This document shows, one piece after another, positions 22,606-30,070 of a stretch of DNA of 33,365 bases; positions within the stretch are counted from its first letter, which is position 1, and each line of letters opens with the position of its first letter. This stretch comes from Clostridia bacterium (GTDB lineage Bacteria; Bacillota; Clostridia; Oscillospirales; Acutalibacteraceae). The position numbers and the translations under genes were made by a program. The stretch lies in the NCBI GenBank assembly GCA_017430965.1, contig JAFRLX010000004.1, positions 1 to 33,365 on the forward strand. The letters are read 5' to 3'. The notes beneath the pieces are model-generated. The model had not been told where the DNA came from and did not search any database. It worked only from the letters and a program-made list of their open reading frames with translations.

Positions 22606-22634
22606 ATTTTACCATAATGCCTTGCAAAAAGCAA
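22606..22634 (-). promoter_or_regulatory. Promoter of dut
   Basis: TTGCTT (22634-22629) and TAAAAT (22611-22606) are 17 bases apart. It overlaps the divergent promoter at 22622-22650. Confidence 0.5.
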
Positions 22635-22650
22635 AAAAAAGTGGTATACT
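22622..22650 (+). promoter_or_regulatory. Promoter of the 140-residue hypothetical gene
   Basis: TTGCAA (22622-22627) and TATACT (22645-22650) are 17 bases apart. The predicted transcript start near 22657 makes the in-frame ATG at 22660 unlikely as a start and supports ATG 22702. Confidence 0.6.
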
Positions 22651-22701
22651 TTCTAAAAAATGAAATGCGGCGGCTTTTCCTGCCCGAGAAAAGAGTTCAC
22701 T

Positions 22702-23124
22702 ATGTTTTATGAAAAAACGCTTAGTGACAATTTAATAGGTGCTTCCGGTATCGATGATTTGATTGATGCCTTTGAAATGATGTGCCGTGAGCGCAGCGGG
22801 TTGTTCGATGATTTGGTGTTTCTGGAAAGCGGCAATTTCGACTTTTCGGGCAAAAAGGAGTTTTATGTTTCCCTTGCCCGGCAGTATAAAGACAGCGCGT
22901 TTACCGATGGTTTTTCCATTATCCGCTTAGATATCATTTACCCGGAAATCAAGCTCAGTTTTAAAAATAAACGCAGTCTCAAAAAATACATCAGCTCCGA
23001 CCAAACAGGCGGTTCCTACAGCCTATTTTTCAAAAAAGTGCGCGAAAGTGCACTGCTGCGATATATCAAGGAGCAAAATTTGCAGTACGACCGCTACGAA
23101 ATCCTTCAAGAAGAAACAAACTAA
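22702..23124 (+). CDS. Hypothetical protein, 140 residues
   Basis: I do not recognise this family. From ATG 22702 the protein is soluble and acidic-to-neutral. A helical N-terminal third ('NLIGASGIDDLIDAFEMMC') is followed by alternating strands ('SGKKEFYVSLARQYKD', 'FSIIRLDIIYPEIKLSF') and a basic helical end. The binding site before 22702 is weak (GAAAAGAG). A longer form from ATG 22660 would add 14 residues including two Cys but starts almost at the transcript start. It has its own promoter and a strong terminator, so it is a single-gene unit. Confidence 0.6.
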   Translation: MFYEKTLSDNLIGASGIDDLIDAFEMMCRERSGLFDDLVFLESGNFDFSGKKEFYVSLARQYKDSAFTDGFSIIRLDIIYPEIKLSFKNKRSLKKYISSDQTGGSYSLFFKKVRESALLRYIKEQNLQYDRYEILQEETN

Positions 23125-23161
23125 AAGAGTTGCAACGGATGCCCGATGCAACTCTTTTTTT
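23123..23161 (+). terminator. Intrinsic terminator of the 140-residue gene
   Basis: Perfect 12-base arms AAAAGAGTTGCA and TGCAACTCTTTT run directly into a T tract. The stem begins at the stop codon. Confidence 0.9.
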
Positions 23162-23226
23162 CATCACTTGCATATATCCGGCACCGCGGGTAACACTACT
23201 AAAAAACAGTAAAGGAGTTTTTGAGT

Positions 23227-23658
23227 ATGACAGAAGATACCGTGGAATTGTTAAAGGAATGCAACGCAGGCGCCAAAATGGGTGTGGAATCGATTGATGA
23301 AATTCTCGACAAAACCGAAACCGAGGATTTGAAAAAGATTTTAGCCGTTTCCAAAGTGGAGCACAATGAAATCATCAAGCGCACCGGTGAAATCTTAGCG
23401 CACAACGAGATTGAAACCGACCGCCCTGCCGCCATTGCCAAGTTCATGAGCAAAATGAAAACAGAGCTAAAGCTCATGACCGGGAACGCCGACCAAAAAA
23501 TTGCCGAGCTGATGACAGACGGCTGCGACATGGGCATCAAATCTCTCACACAGTATTTGAATGAGTATTACGCGGCAGACCATAACGCCAAGGAGCTGAC
23601 ACACAAGCTCATTAAAGTTGAAGAAAGCACCAGAGAAAAGCTGAAAGCATATTTATAA
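23227..23658 (+). CDS. Ferritin-like four-helix protein (DUF2383-like)
   Basis: A 143-residue, almost entirely helical protein. ATG 23227 is used because AGGAG (23213-23217) lies 9 bases upstream. TTG 23221 is too close to it. Four amphipathic segments carry Glu/His residues in helix pairs ('ECNAGAKMGVESIDEILDK', 'KVEHNEIIKRTGEILAHNE', 'NADQKIAELMTDGCDMGIKS' and the last 'NEYYAADHNAKELTHKLIKVEE'). This fits the DUF2383/PA2169-type ferritin-like proteins. Whether it binds iron is not decidable by eye. A GGATTTG-family palindrome with a T tract follows as terminator. Confidence 0.6.
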   Translation: MTEDTVELLKECNAGAKMGVESIDEILDKTETEDLKKILAVSKVEHNEIIKRTGEILAHNEIETDRPAAIAKFMSKMKTELKLMTGNADQKIAELMTDGCDMGIKSLTQYLNEYYAADHNAKELTHKLIKVEESTREKLKAYL

Positions 23659-23685
23659 GCTTCAGTCAAAACAGTAAATCATCAA

Positions 23686-23729
23686 GAAGGATTTGCGCGC
23701 CGCAAGGCCCTGCAAATCCTTCTTTTTTT
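23686..23729 (+). terminator. GGATTTG-family palindrome acting as terminator
   Basis: GAAGGATTTGC (23686-23696) and GCAAATCCTTC (23712-23722) are perfect 11-base arms, followed by a run of seven T residues. It is the clearest terminator in this palindrome family. It also lies at the 3' end of the convergent NAD-kinase-like gene. Confidence 0.8.
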
Positions 23730-24664
23730 CAGACAACCAAATGCCCCTGTTTTTCGGCAACGGCAACGGTGGCAACGCTGCCGGCATTAAACTGCAGGTA
23801 GTCTTCCTCCACGCCGTCGCTGAATATCACACCGTTTTCCGCCATGTGGGAAGTGATTTGCAGCGGGTGTGCCGCATCCACCTTGCCAAACACCAGCGTG
23901 TCGCCCGTGGAAGTGCTTGCATACGGCTCTCTGACCGCATAATAGAGGTAAGCGGAATCTCTTTGAAATTCCTGCGGCAGCTGCGGTGCACCCTGCAGCC
24001 CGAAGTAGCGGTCTACCCCGCCGGCACCTGCCAGTACACTTTTGAGCCAACCGGTTTTGCCAAGACCGGTCGAAACGATGATACCGCTCGAGCACTGCAG
24101 CTCTTTTTGCTGCGCAAAGCGCAGCTCATAGCGGGCGGAGACATGGCTTTTTTGCCCGATAAAAATGTCGTTGACACCGCACAGGCTCTGCCCGTCATTG
24201 AGCGTTGCCTGCGCCAGGGTGACGATTTGTGTTTTGCGCAGGTTTTTGAGTGTCTCCTGTGCAATAAGCGGCACTTCGCTGACTGTGAAAGGCACCAGGT
24301 AACCATCCCAGCGGCGAGGGTCGGAATTGACACCGATGAGCTTTTGCCGTTCAAGGTATTTGAGCACATTTGCGACCAAACCGTCGCGCCCGAGTGCTAC
24401 CACCAAATCATCCTCACCGAAAAGGAAGGAGGAAATATACTCCCTATCCAGGCACTGCACCCGCCCGAAGCGCTCCAGGGACTGCACTACAGAGTTGAGC
24501 GCTTCCCGGTAGGTTTCGTGCTCTGTGCGGTATTCTTCAAAATCTCCGCTCCTGCACTCGAGGTAGAACTTCACCTGTTCAATAGTATTATAACGGTACA
24601 CCAGGTTTTCCAGGCGCGTTTTTTGTGTGACAAGAACGATTCTTTGCTTTGCATTTCTTTGCAT
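23729..24664 (-). CDS. NAD-kinase-like protein with altered GGDGT motif
   Basis: A 311-residue protein with the NAD-kinase layout. A strand and Asp motif read 'GEDDLVVALGRDGLVANVL' (83-101), where NAD kinases have GGDGT. It is followed by 'LIGVNSDPRRWDGYL' (109-123, for 'lGVNxG..GFL'), 'CSSGIIVSTGLGKTGWLKSVLAGAGG' split over the TGTGSTGW-type loop, and a C-terminal beta region. The central Asp94 is kept, but Gly93 is Arg and the Thr is Leu, so activity or substrate may differ. NAD kinase phosphorylates NAD to NADP. Related folds phosphorylate lipids. GGAGT precedes ATG 24664, 36 bases after the SPFH gene, so the two form an operon. A cell normally has another, canonical nadK. Confidence 0.7.
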   Translation of the reverse strand: MQRNAKQRIVLVTQKTRLENLVYRYNTIEQVKFYLECRSGDFEEYRTEHETYREALNSVVQSLERFGRVQCLDREYISSFLFGEDDLVVALGRDGLVANVLKYLERQKLIGVNSDPRRWDGYLVPFTVSEVPLIAQETLKNLRKTQIVTLAQATLNDGQSLCGVNDIFIGQKSHVSARYELRFAQQKELQCSSGIIVSTGLGKTGWLKSVLAGAGGVDRYFGLQGAPQLPQEFQRDSAYLYYAVREPYASTSTGDTLVFGKVDAAHPLQITSHMAENGVIFSDGVEEDYLQFNAGSVATVAVAEKQGHLVV

Positions 24665-24700
24665 GAGTGCTCACTCCTTTTGGCTTACTGCCGCGCTTTT

Positions 24701-25732
24701 TTACTGCACTTTTAAGCTTTCCAGCAATTCCGGGCTGATGTTGAGCGAACCGATTTTTTGGCTGTTCTGTGCCAAGCTGTCAAATGCTTTGGCAATCATC
24801 TTCTCCGGTTCCATATTCAGTGTTGCCAGCGCAACCAATACATCTTTATTCAGCTCGTTATATGCCTGCATCACGGCACGAATGCGGTAGGCTTCGGCAT
24901 CCGCCTGCATTTTGGCATTTTCCAGTTTGAGTGTTTCGAGCTGCTTTCTCTGCTGCTCCACTTCAATGAGAGCGGCGATTTTAATGCGCTCGCTTTTGGC
25001 TTGGTTCTCCACCTTCATGATTTCGAACTCGTTTTCCTGCTCCACCACCATTTTTTTGGCGGCGATTTCGTTTTCCTTAATCTGCTTTTTCTTTTCCTCC
25101 ACGGCAATGTCGGTATTGAGCTCATTTTCTTTGATTTTGCGCTCCTGCTCAATCGCGGCATAGCGGCGCTCATACAGCGCATTGTCCGACTGCTTTAAAA
25201 TGCTTTCTCTGGTCTTTGCTTCGAGCGCGCGCATGGTTTCCTTTGCCGGCACCACTGCGAGAATGGAAACCCCTGCCGGTGCAATGCCGAGCGCCTTGAG
25301 TTCCGGCAAATCGGCAATATCCCGCTGCACGGTTTGTGCAAATGCCTTTTCATTGGCAATCGCCTGCGACAATTCCATGGCATTGATTTGCTTTTTGACA
25401 ATCACTCTTGCCATATTCACCAACCGCTTGGAAAGCACGGCGAAGGGGTCGTGGTAATAGGCTTTGGTTTTGAGCTGAATGGAAAAGTCCACGGCACTCA
25501 AAGCAGCTTGAAAATCTGCAATTCTGTAGGTCAGCTGCCCCTGTACACAAACACTCTGGTGGTCAAGTGTTCTCTCCTCGAACATAAAATCCACATCGTG
25601 ATGCTGCATGGGAATCATGCAGGCAGTGGTGTTCTTTTCCATGTAAAAGAAGGATAAGCCTAATCCCTCTTTGACAACTCTTCCGTTTTTGTATTTGAGC
25701 ACATACTCGCTCGGTAAAAATTTAACAAACAT
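24701..25732 (-). CDS. SPFH/band 7 (prohibitin-like) protein with long coiled coil
   Basis: A 343-residue protein. ATG 25732 is chosen because GGAGGAGAGAAAG lies just upstream. A 30-codon in-frame extension to 25822 would begin at the transcript start. Residues about 1-190 fit the SPFH fold ('KFLPSEYVLKYKNGRVVKEG', 'DHQSVCVQGQLTYRIADF', 'LKALGIAPAGVSILAVVP'). Residues about 195-300 are a Lys/Glu-rich coiled coil, then a short helical end. No membrane helix precedes the SPFH domain, unlike flotillins and stomatins, so it may be soluble or held by association. It is followed by the NAD-kinase-like gene and divergent from the NAD salvage operon. The role is unknown. Confidence 0.8.
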   Translation of the reverse strand: MFVKFLPSEYVLKYKNGRVVKEGLGLSFFYMEKNTTACMIPMQHHDVDFMFEERTLDHQSVCVQGQLTYRIADFQAALSAVDFSIQLKTKAYYHDPFAVLSKRLVNMARVIVKKQINAMELSQAIANEKAFAQTVQRDIADLPELKALGIAPAGVSILAVVPAKETMRALEAKTRESILKQSDNALYERRYAAIEQERKIKENELNTDIAVEEKKKQIKENEIAAKKMVVEQENEFEIMKVENQAKSERIKIAALIEVEQQRKQLETLKLENAKMQADAEAYRIRAVMQAYNELNKDVLVALATLNMEPEKMIAKAFDSLAQNSQKIGSLNISPELLESLKVQ

Positions 25733-25826
25733 CTTTCTCTCCTCCTTTTTTGTGATGCTGTATGTTTGTAAAGATGATGTGTTCCTGCAGAGGAACCACC
25801 TCCTTTTGTTTGTTATTTCCATATTG

Positions 25827-25855
25827 ATAATATCATATTAGTTCTAACTTGTCAA
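25827..25855 (-). promoter_or_regulatory. Promoter of the SPFH/NAD-kinase-like operon
   Basis: TTGACA (25855-25850) and TATTAT (25832-25827) are 17 bases apart. The leader of about 88 bases carries a second ribosome-binding-like AAAAGGAGGTGG (minus strand, about 25808-25797) and a GTTCCT/AGGAAC hairpin before the SPFH start. Confidence 0.8.
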
Positions 25856-26015
25856 GTCTTTTTTCAGCTTTCTTTTTTGCACGCAAACGCTCCCCTGTTC
25901 CCTGCCATGCTGCCCTTATTTTTACCCATATATTAAAAACCATTATACTCACAAGAGTGCCGCAGCCGTGCGGGCAGGGGCAACCGAGCGCTAAAAAAAT
26001 TACTGCAATTTTTTG
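25856..26015. other. Divergent intergenic region, no gene supported
   Basis: This stretch separates the SPFH and NAD salvage promoters. A minus-strand frame of 82 codons crosses it but overlaps both promoters and has no ribosome binding site. Confidence 0.4.
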
Positions 26016-26044
26016 TTGACAATAGTGGAAAATTGTGTTATTAT
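26016..26044 (+). promoter_or_regulatory. Promoter of the NAD salvage operon
   Basis: TTGACA (26016-26021) and TATTAT (26039-26044) are 17 bases apart. The predicted start is near 26051, inside the palindrome at 26036-26060. Confidence 0.85.
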
Positions 26045-26060
26045 TAGTTTGAAAATAACA
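26036..26060. promoter_or_regulatory. Candidate NrtR operator over the -10 box
   Basis: Perfect 7-base arms TGTTATT (26036-26042) and AATAACA (26054-26060) lie around 11 bases. The palindrome covers the -10 and the transcript start, as expected for a repressor site of the NrtR-like protein encoded first in the operon. A second, smaller pair ACAAT/ATTGT lies just upstream (26020-26037). Confidence 0.55.
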
Positions 26061-26073
26061 AAAGGTGGTTAAC

Positions 26074-26901
26074 ATGAACAAAGAAAAAGATTTTTTAGCA
26101 TCCTATTCCATTGAGGACTATGAACGCCCTTCCTTAACCACGGATATTGCCTGCTTTCGCATTCAAAACAGCAGTGAAGAAAACTACCGCAAAAATCCGA
26201 AAACCAAACTCACCCTGCTGCTGATTAAGCGAAAAGAGCACCCGTTTCAAGGCTGTTGGGCGCTTCCGGGCGGCTTTTTGCAGCCGGGTGAAACCATTGA
26301 AGCCTGCGCCCTGCGGGAGATTGAGGAAGAAACAGCGGTTAAGCCCGTTTCCATTATGCCGGTGGCAGTATTCAGTGAAACCGGGAGAGACCCCAGAGGC
26401 TGGATTATCTCCAACGCCTATGCCTCGATTATCAGTGATGAAAACATTAGCGCTGTCGGCGGAGACGATGCTGCCGATGCCAAGTGGTTCGAAGTCAGTT
26501 TCACGGAGGAAAATGAACATGCTTTCCACCTCAAGCTTACCCACGGTGATATTTCACTGTGCGCTACTCTCAATGAGACCACCACCAGCTTCGGTGTCAG
26601 CCGCTTTGAAGTGGTGGAAAGCAGCGGGTTTGCCTTCGACCACGCCACCATCATTGCAACCACTTTGAGTGCGATTCGCTCGCGCGCCAAGGATTTTGAG
26701 TACCTGTTTGATTTTCTGCCGGAGAAATTCACCCTTACCGCCCTGCAGAAGGTACAGGAAACGATTATGAACATTGAGGTGCTTCCGGCAAATTTCCGCA
26801 GAAAGGTTGCCGATTATGTGGAGCAGACCAATGATTATACAGCCGGCTCCGGTCATCGCCCGGCACAGCTGTATTGCAAGCGTAAGAAAACCAATTCATA
26901 A
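26074..26901 (+). CDS. nrtR: NrtR-like Nudix-domain transcriptional regulator of NAD metabolism
   Basis: A 275-residue protein with a Nudix domain followed by a winged helix. ATG 26074 is chosen because AAAGGTGG lies upstream. The Nudix box spans about 67-89 ('GGFLQPGETIEACALREIEE' then ETAV): Gly67, Glu73, Arg81, Glu82, Glu85 and Glu86 fit GX5EX7REUXEEXGU, with Ala for the last Gly. The C-terminal part ('FAFDHATIIATTLSAIRSR', 'LPEKFTLTALQKVQETIM', 'NFRRKVADYVEQT', 'GHRPAQLY') matches the NrtR winged helix. NrtR represses NAD genes and is released by ADP-ribose. Its place as first gene of pncA-nadE-pncB and the palindrome upstream support this. Confidence 0.85.
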   Translation: MNKEKDFLASYSIEDYERPSLTTDIACFRIQNSSEENYRKNPKTKLTLLLIKRKEHPFQGCWALPGGFLQPGETIEACALREIEEETAVKPVSIMPVAVFSETGRDPRGWIISNAYASIISDENISAVGGDDAADAKWFEVSFTEENEHAFHLKLTHGDISLCATLNETTTSFGVSRFEVVESSGFAFDHATIIATTLSAIRSRAKDFEYLFDFLPEKFTLTALQKVQETIMNIEVLPANFRRKVADYVEQTNDYTAGSGHRPAQLYCKRKKTNS

Positions 26902-26925
26902 ATATAATAAAGAAAAGAGGTTCCT

Positions 26926-27450
26926 ATGAAAAAGCTGTTAATTGTTGTAGATATGCAAAATGACTTTATCGATGCGGCGCTGGGAAGCAAAGAAGCGCAG
27001 TCGATTGTGGATAATGTGTGCCGCAAAATCGAGCAGTTTGAAGGCGATATTTTTGCCACCTTTGATACCCATAGCGAAAACTATATGCAAACGCTCGAAG
27101 GCAAAAAGCTCCCTGTCCCCCACTGCATTGAGGGCAGCGAGGGGCACAAGCTCAACCCGAAAGTTGAGCAGGCACTTGCCGCAAAAGGCTACACGCCGGT
27201 TCAAAAACACACTTTCGGCTCCTTTGCACTCGCAGAGCTTATCAAAGAAAACTACCAACCCGGCACATTTGAAATCGAGCTTATCGGGCTTTGCACGGAT
27301 ATCTGTGTGGTTTCCAATGCACTGCTTTTAAGAGCAACTTTTCCGGACACGGCAATTTGTGTGGATGCCGCCTGCTGCGCAGGTGTCACCCCTGCCGCTC
27401 ATGAAGCGGCGCTGACGACCATGAAAAGCTGCCAAATTGATATTGTTTAA
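26926..27450 (+). CDS. pncA: Nicotinamidase-type cysteine hydrolase
   Basis: A 174-residue isochorismatase-fold enzyme converting nicotinamide to nicotinate and ammonia. The catalytic triad is Asp9 ('VVDMQNDF'), Lys94 ('VQKHTFGSF') and Cys127 ('LCTDICVVSNA'). Metal ligands Asp47 and His49 ('FDTHS') and His66 ('VPHC') fit nicotinamidase. It starts 24 bases after nrtR with AGAGG upstream and is followed 14 bases later by nadE. The neighbours pncB and nadE make nicotinamide the most likely substrate, although related family members act on other amides. Confidence 0.88.
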   Translation: MKKLLIVVDMQNDFIDAALGSKEAQSIVDNVCRKIEQFEGDIFATFDTHSENYMQTLEGKKLPVPHCIEGSEGHKLNPKVEQALAAKGYTPVQKHTFGSFALAELIKENYQPGTFEIELIGLCTDICVVSNALLLRATFPDTAICVDAACCAGVTPAAHEAALTTMKSCQIDIV

Positions 27451-27464
27451 AAAGAGGTGAAAAG

Positions 27465-28208
27465 ATGTTTGATGCAAAAAAGACCACGGAACAATGCGTG
27501 GCATGGATTCGTTCCTTTTTTGAAGAAAACGGGAAAGGCTGCAATGCGGTTGTCGGCATTTCCGGCGGGAAGGATTCTTCCATTGTTGCCGCTTTGTGTG
27601 TCAAAGCCCTCGGCAAAGACAGGGTTATCGGCGTGCTGATGCCCAACGGAAAACAGCGCGATATCGATATGGCGCAGCTGCTGGTAAAAAACCTGGATAT
27701 CCGGCACTACACCATCAACATTCAATCGGCGTTAGAGGGGCTGAAAAAAGAAATGCCCTTTGAGTTGAGCAAACAGAGCATCATCAACCTGCCGCCGCGC
27801 CTGCGCATGACAACACTCTACGCCGTAGCGCAAAGCCACAACGGCAGAGTGGCAAACACCTGCAACCTCTCCGAGGATTGGGTGGGCTACTCCACACGCT
27901 ATGGCGATGCCGCCGGCGATTTCAGCCCCTGCTCTCACCTGACTGTGCAGGAAATGAAGGCAATCGGCAGAGAACTCGGGCTTCCCGAGGTGCTCATTGA
28001 AAAGCCGCCGATTGACGGCTTGACCGGCAGAACCGATGAGGACTGTTTGGGATTCACTTACTTAGAGCTTGACCGCTACATCCGCACCGGCGAAATTGAA
28101 AACCCGCGCAGCAAGGAGCGCATTGATACCCTCCACCGCAGGAACGCCTTTAAACTCAAACTAATGCCCGCTTTTGAACCGGGAATTGCCACCATGGAGG
28201 AACAATGA
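27465..28208 (+). CDS. nadE: NAD synthase, ammonia-dependent
   Basis: A 247-residue enzyme that amidates nicotinate adenine dinucleotide to NAD using ATP and ammonia. The ATP-PPase P-loop is 'SGGKDSS' (33-39). 'RLRMTTLYAVAQSHNGRVANTCNLSEDWVGYSTRYGD', split here as about 105-142, and 'DGLTGRTDEDCLGFTYLELD' match the family. The length fits the short form with no glutaminase domain, so free ammonia is used. PncA upstream releases ammonia in the same pathway. AAGAGGTG precedes ATG 27465. Its stop overlaps the GNAT start by 4 bases (ATGA). Confidence 0.93.
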   Translation: MFDAKKTTEQCVAWIRSFFEENGKGCNAVVGISGGKDSSIVAALCVKALGKDRVIGVLMPNGKQRDIDMAQLLVKNLDIRHYTINIQSALEGLKKEMPFELSKQSIINLPPRLRMTTLYAVAQSHNGRVANTCNLSEDWVGYSTRYGDAAGDFSPCSHLTVQEMKAIGRELGLPEVLIEKPPIDGLTGRTDEDCLGFTYLELDRYIRTGEIENPRSKERIDTLHRRNAFKLKLMPAFEPGIATMEEQ

Positions 28209-28783
28209 ACATACAAACCAAGCGCTTAGTACTGCGCGAATTTCAACCGGAAGATTTTGAGGATGTGCATGCCTATTCCTGCGATTACGAAACTGTCAAG
28301 CACATGGTTTACGGCCCGAACACGCCGGAACAAACGCAGGAATACTTAAATGTGAAATGTGTGGAGGAGTGCAACGCCGTGCCCCGCATGCACTACAATA
28401 TGGCGATTATGCTGCGCGAGAGCGGCAAAGTTATCGGCGGCGTTTCCCTGCACATGAATTGGCGCAGAGATGATGCGATTATCGGCGCCATTCTCAACAC
28501 ACACTTTACCGGCAGCGGCTATATGACAGAGGCGCTCACCGGTGCATTTGAATACGCTTTTTGCAAGCTGCAGCTCCACCGCGTTCACGCAGTTTGCGAT
28601 GTAAACAACAAAGCCATTCAGCATGTTATGGAAAAAGTCGGCATGCGCAATGAGGGCACAATGGTGCAGCGCGGCAAATCCCGCCCCGAAGAGAGCACGC
28701 CCTATTTTGACCAATTCGGCTACGGCATACTGCAAGAAGAATGGAAACAACATGAGGATATCATCATCGCCCCTGAGGCATGA
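28205..28783 (+). CDS. GNAT-family N-acetyltransferase (RimJ/RimL-like)
   Basis: A 192-residue acetyltransferase domain. 'TKRLVLREFQPEDFEDVHAY' opens the fold as in RimJ/RimL-type enzymes. 'GKVIGGVSLH', 'GAILNTHFTGSGYMTEAL' (acetyl-CoA loop, with GSGYMTEA for the usual G.GYaTEA) and 'LHRVHAVCDVNNKAIQHVMEKVGMRNEG' follow. The substrate is unknown; family members acetylate protein N-termini, amino acids or antibiotics. It is coupled to nadE by a 4-base overlap and lies 47 bases before pncB, so it is expressed within the NAD salvage operon. Whether it acts on a nicotinamide-related molecule or a protein is open. Confidence 0.85.
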   Translation: MNIQTKRLVLREFQPEDFEDVHAYSCDYETVKHMVYGPNTPEQTQEYLNVKCVEECNAVPRMHYNMAIMLRESGKVIGGVSLHMNWRRDDAIIGAILNTHFTGSGYMTEALTGAFEYAFCKLQLHRVHAVCDVNNKAIQHVMEKVGMRNEGTMVQRGKSRPEESTPYFDQFGYGILQEEWKQHEDIIIAPEA

Positions 28784-28830
28784 TGGCTCCGCGTTTATGG
28801 CAGGGGTTGCCCTGCCGGGAAAGGATGAAG

Positions 28831-30024
28831 ATGAAATTTGAACCGATTATTGTATCGTTATTAGATACCGACCTGTATAAATTCAATATGGACCAGGTCA
28901 TTTTCCACAAGCACACGGATTTGATTGGCGAGTACTACTTTAAATGCCGCAACGAGGACATTGTTTTCACCGAGGAAATGCTTGCGGAAATCAATGCGCA
29001 GATTGACCACCTCTGCACCCTGCGCTTTAGCAAAGAGGAATTGGATTACCTGCGCTCCATCCGCTTTATCAAAAATGACTATGTGGAGTTTTTGCGCCTG
29101 TGGCGCCCGATTCGCGAATATGTCAGCACCTCTTTGGATGAAAACGGGCAGCTGAGCATTGTGGTCAACGGCCCGCTGTTCTCCGCCATGCAGTTTGAAA
29201 TCTTTCTGCTTGAAATTGTCAATGAGGTCTATTTCAGAATGCAGTATGACTATGCGGCGCTGCGCAAAGAAGCCGAAGCGCGCTTAGAGCAGAAAATTGC
29301 CGATTTCAACAGCGGCAAATACACATTTACTTATGCGGAATTCGGCTGCCGCCGCAGGCTCTCGCGTGAGTGGCAGGAAGAAATGGTGCGCCGCTTTGCA
29401 ACTCAAACCAAAAACTGCGTGGGCACCTCCAATGTCTACCTTGCCAAAAAGTACCACCTCACCCCCATCGGCACCTACGCCCATGAATTTGTGCAGATGT
29501 ACCAAGGCATTGATTCCATTCCCCTCGCCTACACCAACCACTACGCCATGCAGGATTGGTACACAGAGTATAAGGGCGATAACGGTACCGCTCTGACCGA
29601 CACCATCACGACCGATTTGTTCCTGCTCGACTTTGACCGCTCCATGGTCAACAACTACACCGGCGTGCGCCACGACAGCGGCGACCCCTACGAATGGGGC
29701 GAAAAAATCATCGCGCACTACAAAAAGTACGGTGTAGACCCCAAGAGCAAGCTCCTACTCTTTAGCGACAGCTTGGATTTCGACAGAGCCCAAGAGCTGT
29801 ACAACTACTTTAAAGATAAAACAAAGGTCTCTTTCGGCATCGGCACCTTCTGTTCGAACGATACGGGCGTTACCCCGCTCAATATTGTCATTAAGCTGCA
29901 ATATGTCAACGGCAGACCGGTCGCCAAGCTCTCGGACACCCCGGGCAAGGCAATGTGTAAGGATTCCGACTACCTCAAATACTTAAAGGATTCGGTCGCC
30001 TTCAGGCTGCATAGAGAAAAATAA
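28831..30024 (+). CDS. pncB: Nicotinate phosphoribosyltransferase
   Basis: A 397-residue enzyme making nicotinate mononucleotide from nicotinate and phosphoribosyl pyrophosphate. ATG 28831 is chosen over 28825 and 28780 because AAAGGA lies 5 bases upstream. The N-terminal 'LLDTDLYKFNMDQVIF' is typical. 'GTSNV' (198-202), 'AHEF' (217-220, the conserved phosphorylatable His) and 'RHDSGDP' (280-286) form the active site, and 'FSFGIGTF'-like 'VSFGIGTFCSND' binds phosphate. It completes, with pncA upstream, the salvage of nicotinamide to NaMN. It ends the operon. Confidence 0.95.
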   Translation: MKFEPIIVSLLDTDLYKFNMDQVIFHKHTDLIGEYYFKCRNEDIVFTEEMLAEINAQIDHLCTLRFSKEELDYLRSIRFIKNDYVEFLRLWRPIREYVSTSLDENGQLSIVVNGPLFSAMQFEIFLLEIVNEVYFRMQYDYAALRKEAEARLEQKIADFNSGKYTFTYAEFGCRRRLSREWQEEMVRRFATQTKNCVGTSNVYLAKKYHLTPIGTYAHEFVQMYQGIDSIPLAYTNHYAMQDWYTEYKGDNGTALTDTITTDLFLLDFDRSMVNNYTGVRHDSGDPYEWGEKIIAHYKKYGVDPKSKLLLFSDSLDFDRAQELYNYFKDKTKVSFGIGTFCSNDTGVTPLNIVIKLQYVNGRPVAKLSDTPGKAMCKDSDYLKYLKDSVAFRLHREK

Positions 30025-30032
30025 ATAGCACA

Positions 30033-30062
30033 GCTGCGGGAACCCCTTGGGGCTCCCGCAGC
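30033..30062 (+). repeat. Palindrome after pncB
   Basis: GCTGCGGGA-A-CCCC-TT-GGGG-C-TCCCGCAGC has one mismatch and no T tract. Its tip resembles the palindrome at 14739-14770. Confidence 0.5.
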
Positions 30063-30070
30063 CTGATTTC

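Noticed and set aside
25833..26081. Minus-strand frame of 82 codons between the SPFH and NrtR genes
   Set aside because: It overlaps both divergent promoters and the NrtR start and has no ribosome binding site. A shorter 36-codon version from 25943 also lacks one.
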